Positions 18,776 through 28,454 are shown, counted from the first letter of the stretch. The stretch: DNA of 64,000 nucleotides from Paraburkholderia sp. BCC1885 (GCF_900996235.1 NZ_CAAJGM010000077.1:1-64000); one strand, 5' to 3'. Notes: generated by a model from the sequence alone, not told the origin. Translations and numbers: made by a program.

Positions 18776-19870
18776 TCAGGTCGTCAGCGAATTCAGGCCG
18801 TAGGCGTCCGGCGCGGCCACATTGCGCCACCACCGTTCGCCGCGATGCGGCGCGGCCAGATCGAGCCGCTCGCCCATGCGCGGCGTGGCGAGCGGAATGC
18901 CGCGCGCGGTGGTGAGCCCGACCACGCGTTCGAACGGCTCCTGCCAGCGGTGCATCGCCAGATCGAACGTGCCGTTGTGAATCGGCATGAGCCAGCGGCC
19001 GTGCAGATCGATGTGCGCCTGCACCGTCTGCTCCGGCTGCATGTGGACGTATGGCCATTGCGCATCGTAGGCGCCGGTTTCGAGCAGCGTCACGTCGAAC
19101 GGACCAAAGCGCTCGCCGATTTCCTTGAAGCCATCGAAGTAGCCCGTATCGCCGCTGAAAAAAACCCGCAGGCCATCGTCGACGATCACCCACGAGGCCC
19201 ACAAGGTACTGTTGCCGTCGAACAGGCTGCGACCGGAGAAATGCTGCGCGGGCGTGGCCGTGAACGACAGGCCGTCGATCTGCGTGCCTTGCCACCAGTC
19301 GAACTGCTGGACCTTCGCGGCGGCGATGCCCCACTCGATAAGCCGGTCGCCCACGCCCAGCGGCGTCAGAAACACGCCCGTCTTGCCGGCGAGCGCCAGC
19401 ACGGTCTCGCGGTCGAGGTGGTCATAGTGATCGTGCGACAGGATCACGCCGCGCAGCGGCGGCAGGTCGTCGAGCGCAATCGGCGGCGCGTGAAAGCGCT
19501 TCGGACCGAAACGCCGGAACGGCGAAGCGCGTTCGGCGAATACCGGGTCGGTGAGCCAGAACTGGCCGCGCAGCTTGAGCAGCATGGTCGAATGTCCGAG
19601 GCGAAACAGGCTGCGATCGGGCGCCGCGTCGAGCTGGGCGCGCGTGAGCGTATCGACGGGCAGTGGGCCGGCCGGCGCCGTGCCTTCCGGCTTTCGGAAC
19701 AGCACGTTCCACGCGATCCGCAAGGTCTTGCCGAAACCTTCGACGGGACGCGGCTTGACGTTGCGAAAGCGCGCGCTGTCATGCTGCGCCGACGAACCAA
19801 ACGATTCGCGCCCGCGCTGGGCCGCTGTCAGGCCCAAAGTGCGGCGAAGGGATTCGGTGAACGAGGTCAT
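18776..19870 (-). CDS. MBL-fold metallo-hydrolase, NAPE-PLD/UlaG-like
   Basis: Encodes 364 residues from the ATG at 19868-19870. The metallo-beta-lactamase fold is shown by ILSHDHYDHLD (HxHxDH), FSGDTGYFDGFKEIGE (metal-bridging Asp), MPIHNGTFDLAMH (final His), and the N-terminal FRLGHSTMLLKLRGQFWLTDPVF. This pattern belongs to the NAPE-hydrolysing phospholipase D / UlaG branch, which hydrolyses phosphodiester or lactone bonds. No signal peptide, so probably cytosolic. It is divergent from a TetR gene across a short region with two matching palindromes, so it is the probable regulated target. Natural substrate unknown. Confidence 0.88.
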   Translation of the reverse strand: MTSFTESLRRTLGLTAAQRGRESFGSSAQHDSARFRNVKPRPVEGFGKTLRIAWNVLFRKPEGTAPAGPLPVDTLTRAQLDAAPDRSLFRLGHSTMLLKLRGQFWLTDPVFAERASPFRRFGPKRFHAPPIALDDLPPLRGVILSHDHYDHLDRETVLALAGKTGVFLTPLGVGDRLIEWGIAAAKVQQFDWWQGTQIDGLSFTATPAQHFSGRSLFDGNSTLWASWVIVDDGLRVFFSGDTGYFDGFKEIGERFGPFDVTLLETGAYDAQWPYVHMQPEQTVQAHIDLHGRWLMPIHNGTFDLAMHRWQEPFERVVGLTTARGIPLATPRMGERLDLAAPHRGERWWRNVAAPDAYGLNSLTT

Positions 19871-19893
19871 GTGGAGCGTTCCTGTACACAAAG

Positions 19894-19943
19894 TAGACTG
19901 TTCAGTGTAGTTTATCTCGAAAAAAAGTAAACTGCATGGTGTA
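19894..19943. promoter_or_regulatory. Tandem operator-like sites between MBL hydrolase and TetR genes
   Basis: Two 16-base imperfect palindromes, TAGACTGTTCAGTGTA (19894-19909) and TAAACTGCATGGTGTA (19928-19943), share the pattern TARACTGNNYRGTGTA and are spaced 34 bases apart. One is near each gene's start (the second is 11 bases before the TetR ATG). Binding by the TetR protein is inferred. Confidence 0.6.
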
Positions 19944-19954
19944 AGATTTTAACT

Positions 19955-20569
19955 ATGGATGCCATCGATACCCGTCTCCGTCTGACCGACCGCAAGCGCG
20001 CCGCCATCATCGGCGCGGCGATCGAGGAATTCCTCGCGGCCGGTTTCGACGCCACCAGCATGGACCGCGTCGCCGCCCGCGCGAGCGTCTCCAAGCGGAC
20101 GGTCTACAACCATTTTCCGAGCAAGGAAGCCCTGTTCGCGGCGATTCTGCGGCAGTTGTGGGATTCGAGCGACGCGGGCGAGGCGCCCGCCTATTCGTCT
20201 TCGCAACCGTTACGCGGACAGCTGCTCGATCTGCTGTCGAAGAAGCTGAGTCTTTTGAACGACGAGGCGTTTTTGTCGCTTGCGCGCGTGGCGATCGCCG
20301 CGGGCATTCATTCGCCGGAGCGCGCGCGCGACATGGTGGCGCGCATGGGCGAGCGTGAAGAAGACCTGACCGTGTGGATTCGCGCAGCGGCGGCCGATGG
20401 CCGTCTCAAGACGACGGACCCGGTATTTGCTTCGTATCAGTTGCAGGGGCTGGTGAAAGGCTTCGCTTTCTGGCCGCAGGTGACGATGGGTCAGGCGCCG
20501 CTTAGCGAGGCTGAGCAGAAACATATCGCCGAATCCGCCGCCGATATGTTTCTGGCGCGCTACGCCTGA
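19955..20569 (+). CDS. TetR/AcrR-family regulator
   Basis: Encodes 204 residues. The TetR domain runs from KRAAIIGAAIEEFLAAGF to VAARASVSKRTVYNHFPSKEALFAAIL (about residues 14-62), with the conserved TVYNHF recognition segment. The second domain carries a tail resembling the AefR-like C-terminal domain (GLVKGFAFWPQ). It is divergent from the MBL-fold hydrolase gene, with two matching palindromes in between, so it likely represses both itself and that gene. The start codon at 19955 is only 11 bases past the second palindrome, which would let bound protein block transcription. Confidence 0.91.
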   Translation: MDAIDTRLRLTDRKRAAIIGAAIEEFLAAGFDATSMDRVAARASVSKRTVYNHFPSKEALFAAILRQLWDSSDAGEAPAYSSSQPLRGQLLDLLSKKLSLLNDEAFLSLARVAIAAGIHSPERARDMVARMGEREEDLTVWIRAAAADGRLKTTDPVFASYQLQGLVKGFAFWPQVTMGQAPLSEAEQKHIAESAADMFLARYA

Positions 20570-20578
20570 GCGCCGCCG

Positions 20579-22000
20579 TCACAAGACGCCGAGAACCGAC
20601 TTCGGTTCGAGAAACGCTTCCAGACCGAAGGTCCCATACTCGCGACCGATTCCCGATTGCTTGAAGCCGCCGAACGGCGCGGCTGGCTCGTGCGCGAGCG
20701 TGTTGACGAGGACCCGGCCGGCGTCGATGCGCGAGGCGACCTCATGAGCGCGCTGCGTGTCCGCTGAAAATACATAGGCCTGCAAACCATATGGAGTGTC
20801 GTTGGCGAGTGCGATGGCTTCTTCCGTATCGCGATAGGTCAGAATCGACAGCACAGGTCCAAAGATTTCTTCGCGCGCGATGGTCATGTCGTTCTTTACG
20901 TCGCTGAAAACCGTTGGGCGTACGAACCATCCTGCCTCGATGCCATCGGGACGACCCGCCCCGCCTGCGATCAGCCGCGCGCCTTCGTCCATGCCGATGC
21001 GGATATAGCGCTGGACGCGCTCCCACTGTTTCTGACTGACCATCGGGCCGACGCTCGTGCGTGGATCGCGCGGGTCGCCGGCCTGGGTGCGCGCCACTTC
21101 TTCTTGCACGCGCGCTTCGAACTCAGCGAGCCGCTGCTGCGGCACAAAAATACGCGTGCCCGCGATGCACGCCTGGCCGCTGTTCATGAAGCCCGCCTGG
21201 ATCGCGAGCGGCACCACTTCGTCGAAGTTCGCGTCGTCGAGCACGATGACCGGCGACTTGCCGCCCAGTTCGAGCGTGACGCGCTTCAGGCTTTCGGCAC
21301 CGGCGCGCAGAATCGTTTTGCCTACCGCCGTCGATCCGGTGAAGGAGAGCTTTGCGACATCGGGGTGCGTGCTGATTTCGGCGCCGACTATCTCGCCGCG
21401 TCCCGTGACGACGTTGAATACGCCTGCCGGCAAACCCGCCGCATGCAGCGCCTCGGTGACGATGCGGGTCTGGATGGCGCTCATCTCGCTAGGCTTGATG
21501 ACGGCGGTGCAGCCCGCCGCCAGGGCCGCCGCGAGTTTGCCGCAGATGAACCCGGCATCGCTATTCCAGGGGGTAATGAGGCCGGCGACGCCGAGTGCCT
21601 GCATGACTACTTCGGCCGTGCCTGCACGGCGGGTAAATGTGTAGTCCTGCAAAACTTTTGCCGCTTCGACGAGGACGTTGCTTGCGTGCTGGGCCATCCA
21701 GCGGCCACGCGAAACCGGAGCACCGTATTCTTCGGTGATGGCCTCGTAAAGCTCGTCTTCTTTCGCCACCACGGCCGCGTGCATGCGTTTCAGCATGTCG
21801 ATTCGCTCGCGCTTGTCCGTGCGGGAAAAGGCTGGAAATGCGCGCCTGGCGGCAGCGATCGCAGCGCGCGCGTCCTGCGCGTCGGCGAGGCGCACGCGAC
21901 CGATCACCTGCTCGGTGGCCGGATTGAAGAGGTCGAACAGTTCCTCGCCGTGCGGCGTGACGAATGCGCCGTCGATATAAATCTTGTCGATCATCTGCAT
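20579..22000 (-). CDS. NAD(P)-dependent aldehyde dehydrogenase
   Basis: Encodes 473 residues. The ATG at 22000 is preferred, five bases after GGGAG; another ATG follows two codons later. It has the full aldehyde dehydrogenase family set: LITPWNSD (cofactor side), FTGSTAVGK, the general base in ELGGKSP, catalytic Cys278 in NSGQACIAGTR, and EEIFGPVLSI. The Asn-for-Gln and Ile next to Cys resemble the ALDH branch acting on aromatic or long-chain aldehydes, but the substrate cannot be fixed. A LysR gene is divergent from it across about 100 bases and is the likely regulator. It ends 9 bases from the convergent TetR gene. Confidence 0.94.
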   Translation of the reverse strand: MQMIDKIYIDGAFVTPHGEELFDLFNPATEQVIGRVRLADAQDARAAIAAARRAFPAFSRTDKRERIDMLKRMHAAVVAKEDELYEAITEEYGAPVSRGRWMAQHASNVLVEAAKVLQDYTFTRRAGTAEVVMQALGVAGLITPWNSDAGFICGKLAAALAAGCTAVIKPSEMSAIQTRIVTEALHAAGLPAGVFNVVTGRGEIVGAEISTHPDVAKLSFTGSTAVGKTILRAGAESLKRVTLELGGKSPVIVLDDANFDEVVPLAIQAGFMNSGQACIAGTRIFVPQQRLAEFEARVQEEVARTQAGDPRDPRTSVGPMVSQKQWERVQRYIRIGMDEGARLIAGGAGRPDGIEAGWFVRPTVFSDVKNDMTIAREEIFGPVLSILTYRDTEEAIALANDTPYGLQAYVFSADTQRAHEVASRIDAGRVLVNTLAHEPAAPFGGFKQSGIGREYGTFGLEAFLEPKSVLGVL

Positions 22001-22100
22001 GACTGCTCCCGCTCGAAGTTTCAAAGGAGAGACGATAGACCGGCACGATTGAGCTGACTAGCCGTACAATCGTGCATGCAACGTTGAGCGATTCAGGATA

Positions 22101-23048
22101 ATGAATACTTCAGGTCTGGGCGAACTGGAAGCGGTTTTGGCCGTGGCGCGCCTGCGCAGTTTTCGTGCGGCGGCGATCGAGCTAGGTGTCTCGACATCCG
22201 CGCTCAGTCATGCGGTGGCCGCGCTGGAGTCGCGTATCGGCGTGCGGCTGTTCAACCGGACCACTCGTAGCGTGTCGTTGTCGGAGGCGGGCGCGCAATT
22301 CGTCGATAGCGTGGCGCCGGCATTGTCGACTATCCGCGGCGCCCTTGAACAGGCCGGGCGCTTTCGCGACACGGTGTCGGGTACGCTGCGCATCAATACT
22401 TCGGCGGGCGCCGCGCGGCAGGTGATGCCGGTTTTTATCGCGTTCCTGCAGCGGTATCCGGACATGAAACTGGATATCGTCACCGAGGGGCGCCTGATCG
22501 ATATCGTCGTGGAGGGATTCGATGCGGGCGTCCGTCTCGCGGAAACGGTGCCGCGCGACATGATCGCCGTGCCGTTTGGCGAGCCGCAGCGATTCGCCGT
22601 CGTAGCGAGCCCGGCGTACTTCGCGCAACACGCGCCGCCGCGCACGCCTGCTGAGCTGCATGCGCATCAGTGCATTCGTGCGCGCATGCCGAGCGGTGTG
22701 ATCTATCAGTGGGAATTCGAGCGGCGCGGCGAAGCGCTGCGTATTGACGGCAAAGGACCGCTCACGCTCGACGAGCCTGGCCTGATGCTCCAGGCCGTGC
22801 GCGCGGGTCTTGGCGTCGCTTACCTGACGGAGTGGAACGTCGCCGCGGACCTGCAGGCGGGCACGCTGGTGCGCGTGCTCGAAGACTGGACGCCGCCACT
22901 CGACGGCCTCTGCCTGTACTATCCCGGCCGCCGTCATGTGCCGGCCGGATTGCGCGCGCTGATCGAGATGATTCGCGAGTATGCGGACGCGCGGCGCGTG
23001 CGGCCATCGTCGAAGGGCAGGGCGGCGCGCGGCGGCCGGCGCGCGTAA
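22101..23048 (+). CDS. LysR-family transcriptional regulator
   Basis: Encodes 315 residues. Winged-helix domain at the N-terminus (GLGELEAVLAVARLRSFRAA, VSTSALSHAVAALESRIG) and effector domain from GTLRINTSAGAARQVM onward. The C-terminus is a basic tail rich in Arg, unusual for the family but in keeping with GC-rich run-on. It belongs to the CrgA-type subgroup. It is divergent from the aldehyde dehydrogenase gene with about 100 bases between starts, the classic layout for LysR control of a neighbour. Confidence 0.92.
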   Translation: MNTSGLGELEAVLAVARLRSFRAAAIELGVSTSALSHAVAALESRIGVRLFNRTTRSVSLSEAGAQFVDSVAPALSTIRGALEQAGRFRDTVSGTLRINTSAGAARQVMPVFIAFLQRYPDMKLDIVTEGRLIDIVVEGFDAGVRLAETVPRDMIAVPFGEPQRFAVVASPAYFAQHAPPRTPAELHAHQCIRARMPSGVIYQWEFERRGEALRIDGKGPLTLDEPGLMLQAVRAGLGVAYLTEWNVAADLQAGTLVRVLEDWTPPLDGLCLYYPGRRHVPAGLRALIEMIREYADARRVRPSSKGRAARGGRRA

Positions 23049-23088
23049 ATCGCTCGCGCGCCTTCTCACTACGTCGCCCTCGCACTTC

Positions 23089-23946
23089 TTACGCGTCGCT
23101 CTCGGACAAAAACTGCGCGACGTGCGTCACAAAGCGCTCCGGATACTGATAAAGCGAGCCATGGTTCGCGTCCGGGTAGATGATCAACTGCGCGTTCGGG
23201 ATGTTCTGCTGCAGGATCCACGAGTTGATCGAATAGATGATCACGTCGTTGTCGCCGTTGACGACGAGTGTCGGCTGCTTCAGCGCGTGCAGATAGTCGT
23301 ATGGATTTTCGCGGGGCACACCCCATTTGGCGAGCGCGGCGAGTTGCGCCGGGGCGACCTTTTCGTTGACTTCGGGATCGCGATTTTCGCTGCGCAGACG
23401 AAAGCGCTGCAGGAATTTGCGGCCGGCCGCCTGGCTTTGCTCCGAGGGCGAGAAATGCACGCGCAGCCACAGATGATCCGGCTCGGCGTAGCTCGCACCA
23501 AAGATATCCTGTGCTTCCGGCGTGAGCGAGGCCATGCTGTCACCGCTGCGCGGACCGGTGCCGACGAGGATCAGGCGCCGCACGAGCTGCGGCTCCGCCA
23601 GCGCGAGTGTCTGCGCAATCAGGCCGCCCATGGAAAAGCCGAGAACGTCGACCTGTGTGAGGCCAAGCGCGCGGATAAATGCGGCGGCATTAGCGGCCAT
23701 TGCTTCAATCGATTCGGGCACCTCGCCCGACGTGCTGGAAATGCCGGCATTGTTGAACAGGATCACCTCGCGGCCTTGCGCAATTCCGTCGGTGACAGCC
23801 GGATCCCAATGATCCATCGTGCCGGTGAAATGGATGTTGAACACGAGCGGCACGCCGCCAGTTTTGCCGAAACGGCGGTAGGCGAAACGAATGCCGTTGG
23901 CTTCGATAAATTGGGTCGGAGCGGTTTGGTGCGTATGGTTAGTCAT
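23089..23946 (-). CDS. Alpha/beta-fold hydrolase
   Basis: Encodes 285 residues. The nucleophile elbow is GFSMGGLIAQ, with the catalytic Ser about residue 105. The acid is expected in VVNGDNDVII, and the His in PDANHGSLYQYPE near the C-terminus. The oxyanion region is NIHFTGTMDHWDP. No export signal, so cytosolic. The pattern is that of small ester or lactone hydrolases and non-haem haloperoxidase-like proteins; reaction unknown. It converges with the LysR gene, ending 40 bases from it. Upstream is a 300-base gap to a c-di-GMP gene on the other strand. Confidence 0.9.
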   Translation of the reverse strand: MTNHTHQTAPTQFIEANGIRFAYRRFGKTGGVPLVFNIHFTGTMDHWDPAVTDGIAQGREVILFNNAGISSTSGEVPESIEAMAANAAAFIRALGLTQVDVLGFSMGGLIAQTLALAEPQLVRRLILVGTGPRSGDSMASLTPEAQDIFGASYAEPDHLWLRVHFSPSEQSQAAGRKFLQRFRLRSENRDPEVNEKVAPAQLAALAKWGVPRENPYDYLHALKQPTLVVNGDNDVIIYSINSWILQQNIPNAQLIIYPDANHGSLYQYPERFVTHVAQFLSESDA

Positions 23947-24249
23947 GATGGTCTCTTCCGATAAGGTAATCTGGTCGTCTCACGCTGTTAAAGACGGGCG
24001 GATATAGATGGAATGCATGGAGCGAGCCGCCCGCGAATAGGCGTTGCGTCGCTGCCTGAGACGTAATTTAGAGGGTGAATGCGGCGAGGAAAACGACTTT
24101 GTAGGCTGGCGGGCATGCCTGCCAGGCATATCGCAGTGACGCAAGAGTTTTAAGTCGTCTATCGGCCAATTAACCTGAGGATTGGCGTTTACGTAATAAT
24201 TGCGCTATCGGTCTGTTTCGATCCACTAACCATTAAAAATGCGCAGGTC
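23947..24249. other. Intergenic region between divergent hydrolase and GGDEF-EAL genes
   Basis: No gene or repeat recognised. It must hold both promoters; I see no clear -35/-10 pair or operator. Confidence 0.4.
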
Positions 24250-26199
24250 ATGGCTTTCAGCGAACCAAGGTCTCCATTTTTCAAGTGGGTTGTCTCTTCC
24301 GCCCAGCATTTGAGCTCGGAAAACCGGCAAATCTTACTTGCCAATCTGTTCACGCGAACGGCATCCATCATCTTCGCGTCGGTCTGCGAAATCAGCGTGT
24401 GTGCCACGGCTTACTATCTCCACCCGGACCGCGGCCTGTACGCCCTGTGGGGTAGCGCAGTCATCGCGCTGCTGATCGCACGCCTGAGCTTGATTTACCT
24501 CTGCTGTCGCCGCAGTGCGCGCGGCCAGCCCACGCCCACCTCGGCATTTCTGTTGGCCAGCATATTGTGGAGCGCGCTATTCGGCTTCGGTAGCTTGCTC
24601 TGCAATATCAGCGCAGACGCGACGCTGTTTCTGCTGGGCAATGTCTGCGCGGTGGGTGTGATCGGCGGCCTGGCGGGACGCAATGCCGGCACCCCGCGGC
24701 TCGTGCTGATTCAGATCACGCTCATTCTCGGGCTGCTAGGGCTGGGAGCGGCGCTTTCGCCTGGTTCGGGGAAACTGGTCCTGCTGTTTCAGGCGCCGTT
24801 CTGCGCGGCGGGCTTCATCACGGTTGCCTTGCGCAGCAATCGCGATACCGTCGCTCTGTTGACCGCGCGTGAAAGCAGCCACCGCCTCGCGCGCCACGAT
24901 AGCCTCACCGGACTGCCAAATCGCGCGCGCATCAGTGAGATTTTGCTGGAACGTACCGAAGCCGGCTTTGCCAAAGCGGATTTGTCGTTCGCAGTGCTAC
25001 TGATCGATCTCGACGGTTTCAAGGCCATCAACGACAGCCTCGGCCACGCTGCCGGCGATCAGATCCTGCAGGAAGCGGCGATTCGTTTGCGCGAAATCCT
25101 CCCTGCTGGCGGTGTCGTCGGACGGCTTGCGGGCGACGAGTTCGTCGCCATCTCGGACGGTATCGCACCGGGCCACGACGTTAGCGCGCTGGCGGGGCGC
25201 ATCGTCAAGGCGCTGGCACGCCCGTTCGTTTTGACCGAGGCGCGCGTGCATATCGGCGCGAGCGTGGGTATCGCGTTCTATCCGCAACATGGCAAGACGG
25301 GGCCGCAACTGCTGATCTGCGCAGACCGCGCCCTGTACGCGGTCAAGCGCAACGGCAAGAGCGCGTTCGCCATCTTCGATGCGGACAAGCACGCGTCCGA
25401 TGAGAGTCTAAGCCTGCTGCGCAGCGACCTCGAAGGCGCGATGCAGTCGTTCAGCGGCTTGCGCATGGAGTATCAGCCTATCTTCGATCTGAGCGACGGT
25501 AGCATCTCGAGCCGCGAGGCTCTGCTGCGCTGGACCCATCCGACGCGCGGCGAGTTGTCTCCCACCGCCTTCATTCCAACTGCCGAGCGTACCGGTCTCG
25601 TGCTGGCTCTGGGGGAGTGGGCGTTGCAGCGGTCCTGCTCGGAAGCCGCGGCATGGCTAAAGCCGGTGGCCGTTGCGGTGAATGTCTCGCCGGTGCAGTT
25701 GCGCGAGGAATCGTTTGCCGCGACGGTGTCGTCGATACTTCGGAAAACTAACTTACCGCCGGCGCGCCTCAATATCGAGGTCACCGAGTCGGTTCTGCTG
25801 AGCGACGATGCCGCGACCCGCCGCAACGTCGCACAACTTCGCGCGATGGGCATTGCGCTTTCACTTGACGATTTCGGCACCGGCTTTTCGACGATGTCGA
25901 CGCTGGTGCGCTTCTCGTTCGACAAGCTCAAGATCGACAGCTCTTTCGTCATGGAATCGGTTCACCGCCGCGAATCCGCTGCTGTGGTGCGCGGGATCGT
26001 GGCGCTGGCGCGGGAAATGGGCATGCCCACTACCGCGGAGGGTATCGAGACGCCGGAGCATCTGGAGTTCGTGCGCGCCTGCGGATGCACTCACGCGCAG
26101 GGCTTTCTGCTGGGCATGCCCGAGCGCGCTGAAGAGATTCCGCGCCTCGAAGAGAGCTTCGCCGAACCAGGCGTCGGCAAAGGGCAGGCGGTCGGGTAG
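24250..26199 (+). CDS. Membrane GGDEF-EAL cyclic-di-GMP enzyme
   Basis: Encodes 649 residues. The N-terminal 200 residues form about six membrane helices (a MASE-like sensor), starting at LFTRTASIIFASVCEI. A GGDEF domain follows, with DSLTGLPNR at its start and A294-GDEF instead of GGDEF at the active loop, a variant found in active cyclases as well. The EAL domain has E423-ALLRW, NVSPVQL, VTESVLL, DDFGTGFS, KLKIDSSF and EGIETPEHLE, so the metal and substrate residues for phosphodiesterase activity look complete. It can make or degrade c-di-GMP; the net direction is not predictable. It stands alone, between a divergent hydrolase and a convergent MarR gene. Confidence 0.94.
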   Translation: MAFSEPRSPFFKWVVSSAQHLSSENRQILLANLFTRTASIIFASVCEISVCATAYYLHPDRGLYALWGSAVIALLIARLSLIYLCCRRSARGQPTPTSAFLLASILWSALFGFGSLLCNISADATLFLLGNVCAVGVIGGLAGRNAGTPRLVLIQITLILGLLGLGAALSPGSGKLVLLFQAPFCAAGFITVALRSNRDTVALLTARESSHRLARHDSLTGLPNRARISEILLERTEAGFAKADLSFAVLLIDLDGFKAINDSLGHAAGDQILQEAAIRLREILPAGGVVGRLAGDEFVAISDGIAPGHDVSALAGRIVKALARPFVLTEARVHIGASVGIAFYPQHGKTGPQLLICADRALYAVKRNGKSAFAIFDADKHASDESLSLLRSDLEGAMQSFSGLRMEYQPIFDLSDGSISSREALLRWTHPTRGELSPTAFIPTAERTGLVLALGEWALQRSCSEAAAWLKPVAVAVNVSPVQLREESFAATVSSILRKTNLPPARLNIEVTESVLLSDDAATRRNVAQLRAMGIALSLDDFGTGFSTMSTLVRFSFDKLKIDSSFVMESVHRRESAAVVRGIVALAREMGMPTTAEGIETPEHLEFVRACGCTHAQGFLLGMPERAEEIPRLEESFAEPGVGKGQAVG

Positions 26200-26220
26200 G
26201 CATCCTGACGATGGCCGCGG

Positions 26221-26673
26221 CTATAGCGTTCCCACCCAGTCGAGTGCATCGTCCGCGAATTTGCGCAGCAGACGTGCCAGCATGCGCACGTCTTCGGTTT
26301 CCCAGTCGGCCAGCAATTTCTCGATGATCTTCTGACGCGCGGCGTCGAGCGCGCTGGTCATCACGCGGCCCTTGTCAGTGATGATGGCCGCGCGAACCCG
26401 GCCGTCCGCCGGGCTGGCACAACGCGCGACCAGACCCAGGCTCTCCAGTTTGGCAATCTGCCGGCTCACCGTGCTGTAGTCGCGTCCGGCCAGTTCGGCC
26501 AACTCCACAATACCTAGCGGTCCCTGACGGTCCACGCGCGCGAGCAACGGAAACAGCGCGCGATCCAGATCGACGCCGGCCGTTTCGATCAGCGCCGCGT
26601 CGGGTTGCGGCCGATTCAGGACACCGGTCAGATCCATCAACGCCCCGCGCAATTCGCGAATTTCCTTCTTCAT
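26221..26673 (-). CDS. MarR-family transcriptional regulator
   Basis: Encodes 150 residues, typical for MarR dimers. The winged helix-turn-helix is visible as GIVELAELAGRDYSTVSRQIAKLESLGLVAR, followed by the wing ADGRVRAAIITDKGRV with the conserved Asp-x-Arg. It starts 104 bases from a divergent oxidoreductase gene. Between them, GTGT-N7-ACAC (26700-26714) lies in an AT-rich stretch and could be part of an operator. It probably represses the oxidoreductase and itself in response to a small phenolic or electrophilic compound, the usual MarR pattern; the compound is unknown. Confidence 0.9.
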   Translation of the reverse strand: MKKEIRELRGALMDLTGVLNRPQPDAALIETAGVDLDRALFPLLARVDRQGPLGIVELAELAGRDYSTVSRQIAKLESLGLVARCASPADGRVRAAIITDKGRVMTSALDAARQKIIEKLLADWETEDVRMLARLLRKFADDALDWVGTL

Positions 26674-26777
26674 TGCGACCTCATTTTAAATCTCGACATG
26701 TGTGCATAATACACGTATATTTTCGTCATCCAATTCCGGATGACGCCGGCGCCCACCCCCGGCAAAGGAGAGCAGAG

Positions 26778-27743
26778 ATGAAAGCAGCACTTGTCAAAGA
26801 ACCGGGCGCAACGCCCGTCTATGCCGATTTCGCCGAGCCGGCCGCGGGCGATGGCCTCGCGCGCGTCAAGGTGATTGCCTCCGCACTGAGCCACGTCACC
26901 AAAAGCCGGGCTTCGGGCAAGCACTATAGCGCCTCTGGAATGATGCCTCTGGTGCCAGGAATCGACGGCACCGGCATTCTTGAAGACGGCACACGCGTTT
27001 ATTTCGTACTCCCGGAGATTCCGTTTGGCGGCATGGCGGAGTACGCCATCGTGAAGCCGGCACGATGCATTCCGTTGCCCGCGGATCTGGATGCGGTAAC
27101 CGCTGCGGCGATCGCGATTCCGGGCATGTCGTCATGGGCCGCTTTAGTCGAGCGCGCCAACCTGGTCAAGGGAGAAACCGTCCTGATCAACGGGGCGACT
27201 GGCGTTTCGGGACGTCTCGCCGTGCAAATCGCCAGATATCTGGGCGCGGGTAAAGTGATCGCGACCGGACGCAACGCACAGGCGCTGCAGTCCCTGCATG
27301 CGCTGGGCGCAGACGTGACGATCAGTCTCTCCCAGGACGACGCGACGCTGGCACATGAATTCGAGGCGCAGTTTCAGGCGGGCATCGACGTGGTTCTCGA
27401 CTATGTCTGGGGGCCGAGCGTGGAATTGTTACTGGCTGCCGCTGCCAAAGCGGCGCCGGAGGCCGTGCCGATCCGCTTCGTGCAGATCGGCGCCGTTAGC
27501 GGGCAGCCCGTCAGTCTTGCGGCGGCGGTGCTGCGCTCGTCGTCCATTGAACTGAAGGGCAGCGGCATAGGCAGCGTGCCGATGCCACGTATCCAGCATG
27601 TCATCGAACAGGTACTGAACGCCACGGTTCCCGGCGGCTTCAAGATCGCCACGAAGCCGGTGCCGTTGGCGCAGGTGGAAGCGCATTGGGCGGACGACGG
27701 CAGCCAGGCGCGCATCGTATTCACTACCGGGTTGCAGGGCTAA
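26778..27743 (+). CDS. Zinc-less quinone oxidoreductase-like alcohol dehydrogenase
   Basis: Encodes 321 residues; the ATG at 26778 follows AAAGGAG. Medium-chain dehydrogenase/reductase fold: GroES-like N-terminal half (VPGIDGTGILEDG) and a Rossmann domain with the NADPH motif VLINGATGVSGRLAVQIARYLGAG-type glycine loop around residue 135. The zinc-binding Cys/His set is missing, which puts it with quinone oxidoreductases and enoyl reductases. Divergent from a MarR gene, a common pairing for quinone or electrophile detoxification. Substrate unknown. Confidence 0.9.
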   Translation: MKAALVKEPGATPVYADFAEPAAGDGLARVKVIASALSHVTKSRASGKHYSASGMMPLVPGIDGTGILEDGTRVYFVLPEIPFGGMAEYAIVKPARCIPLPADLDAVTAAAIAIPGMSSWAALVERANLVKGETVLINGATGVSGRLAVQIARYLGAGKVIATGRNAQALQSLHALGADVTISLSQDDATLAHEFEAQFQAGIDVVLDYVWGPSVELLLAAAAKAAPEAVPIRFVQIGAVSGQPVSLAAAVLRSSSIELKGSGIGSVPMPRIQHVIEQVLNATVPGGFKIATKPVPLAQVEAHWADDGSQARIVFTTGLQG

Positions 27744-27950
27744 GCGAACACGTCACAGCAGTGGTGGCACAATCTCCTTCACTTCTTCGCCGCCGCAAGC
27801 CTTTGCCTCCCGGCCGGCAAAACTGGCCGATCTCTGGCATGCTGGCGGGATTGCCGCCGGTGACAAACCGCTTAAGAGACCAGCCGGCGAGCGAACGAAC
27901 TTACGAATTGTGTACTCGGCAGAGTCACGCCACTGACGGAGATGAATGAA

Positions 27951-28454
27951 ATGACGACCCAAACCGAAACCGCGCTTCTCGCCGGCGGTTGCTTCTGGGG
28001 CATGCAGGACCTGCTGCGCCGCTACCCCGGCGTGGTCTCTACGCGCGTGGGCTACACGGGCGGCGATGTGCCCAACGCCACGTATCGCAACCACGGCACG
28101 CACGCGGAAGGCATCGAGATCGTGTTCGATCCGGCCAAGATCAGCTACCGCCAGATCCTGGAGTTTTTCTTCCAGATTCATGACCCGTCGACCAAAAACC
28201 GTCAGGGTAACGACATTGGCACGAGCTATCGCTCGGCCATTTTCTATCTCAACGATGAGCAAAAGCAAGTCGCCTTGAACACCGTAGCGGATGTCGATGC
28301 TTCGGGTCTGTGGCCCGGCAAGGTGGTCACCGAAATCGTCCCGGCTGGCCCGTTCTGGGAAGCCGAGCCGGAACATCAGGACTATCTGGAGCGCCTTCCT
28401 AACGGCTATACGTGCCACTTTGTCCGCAAGGACTGGAAGCTGCCGGCCCGTTAA
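27951..28454 (+). CDS. msrA: Peptide-methionine (S)-S-oxide reductase
   Basis: Encodes 167 residues from the ATG at 27951, eight bases after a CGGAG site; an ATG nine bases earlier sits directly on that site and is less likely. It repairs oxidised methionine in proteins with thioredoxin as reductant, in the cytosol. The catalytic GGC14FWG motif and the family segments [35 protein letters not shown] and AEPEHQDYL are present; a possible recycling Cys is at 155. MsrB is not nearby. A hairpin follows the gene. Confidence 0.96.
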   Translation: MTTQTETALLAGGCFWGMQDLLRRYPGVVSTRVGYTGGDVPNATYRNHGTHAEGIEIVFDPAKISYRQILEFFFQIHDPSTKNRQGNDIGTSYRSAIFYLNDEQKQVALNTVADVDASGLWPGKVVTEIVPAGPFWEAEPEHQDYLERLPNGYTCHFVRKDWKLPAR

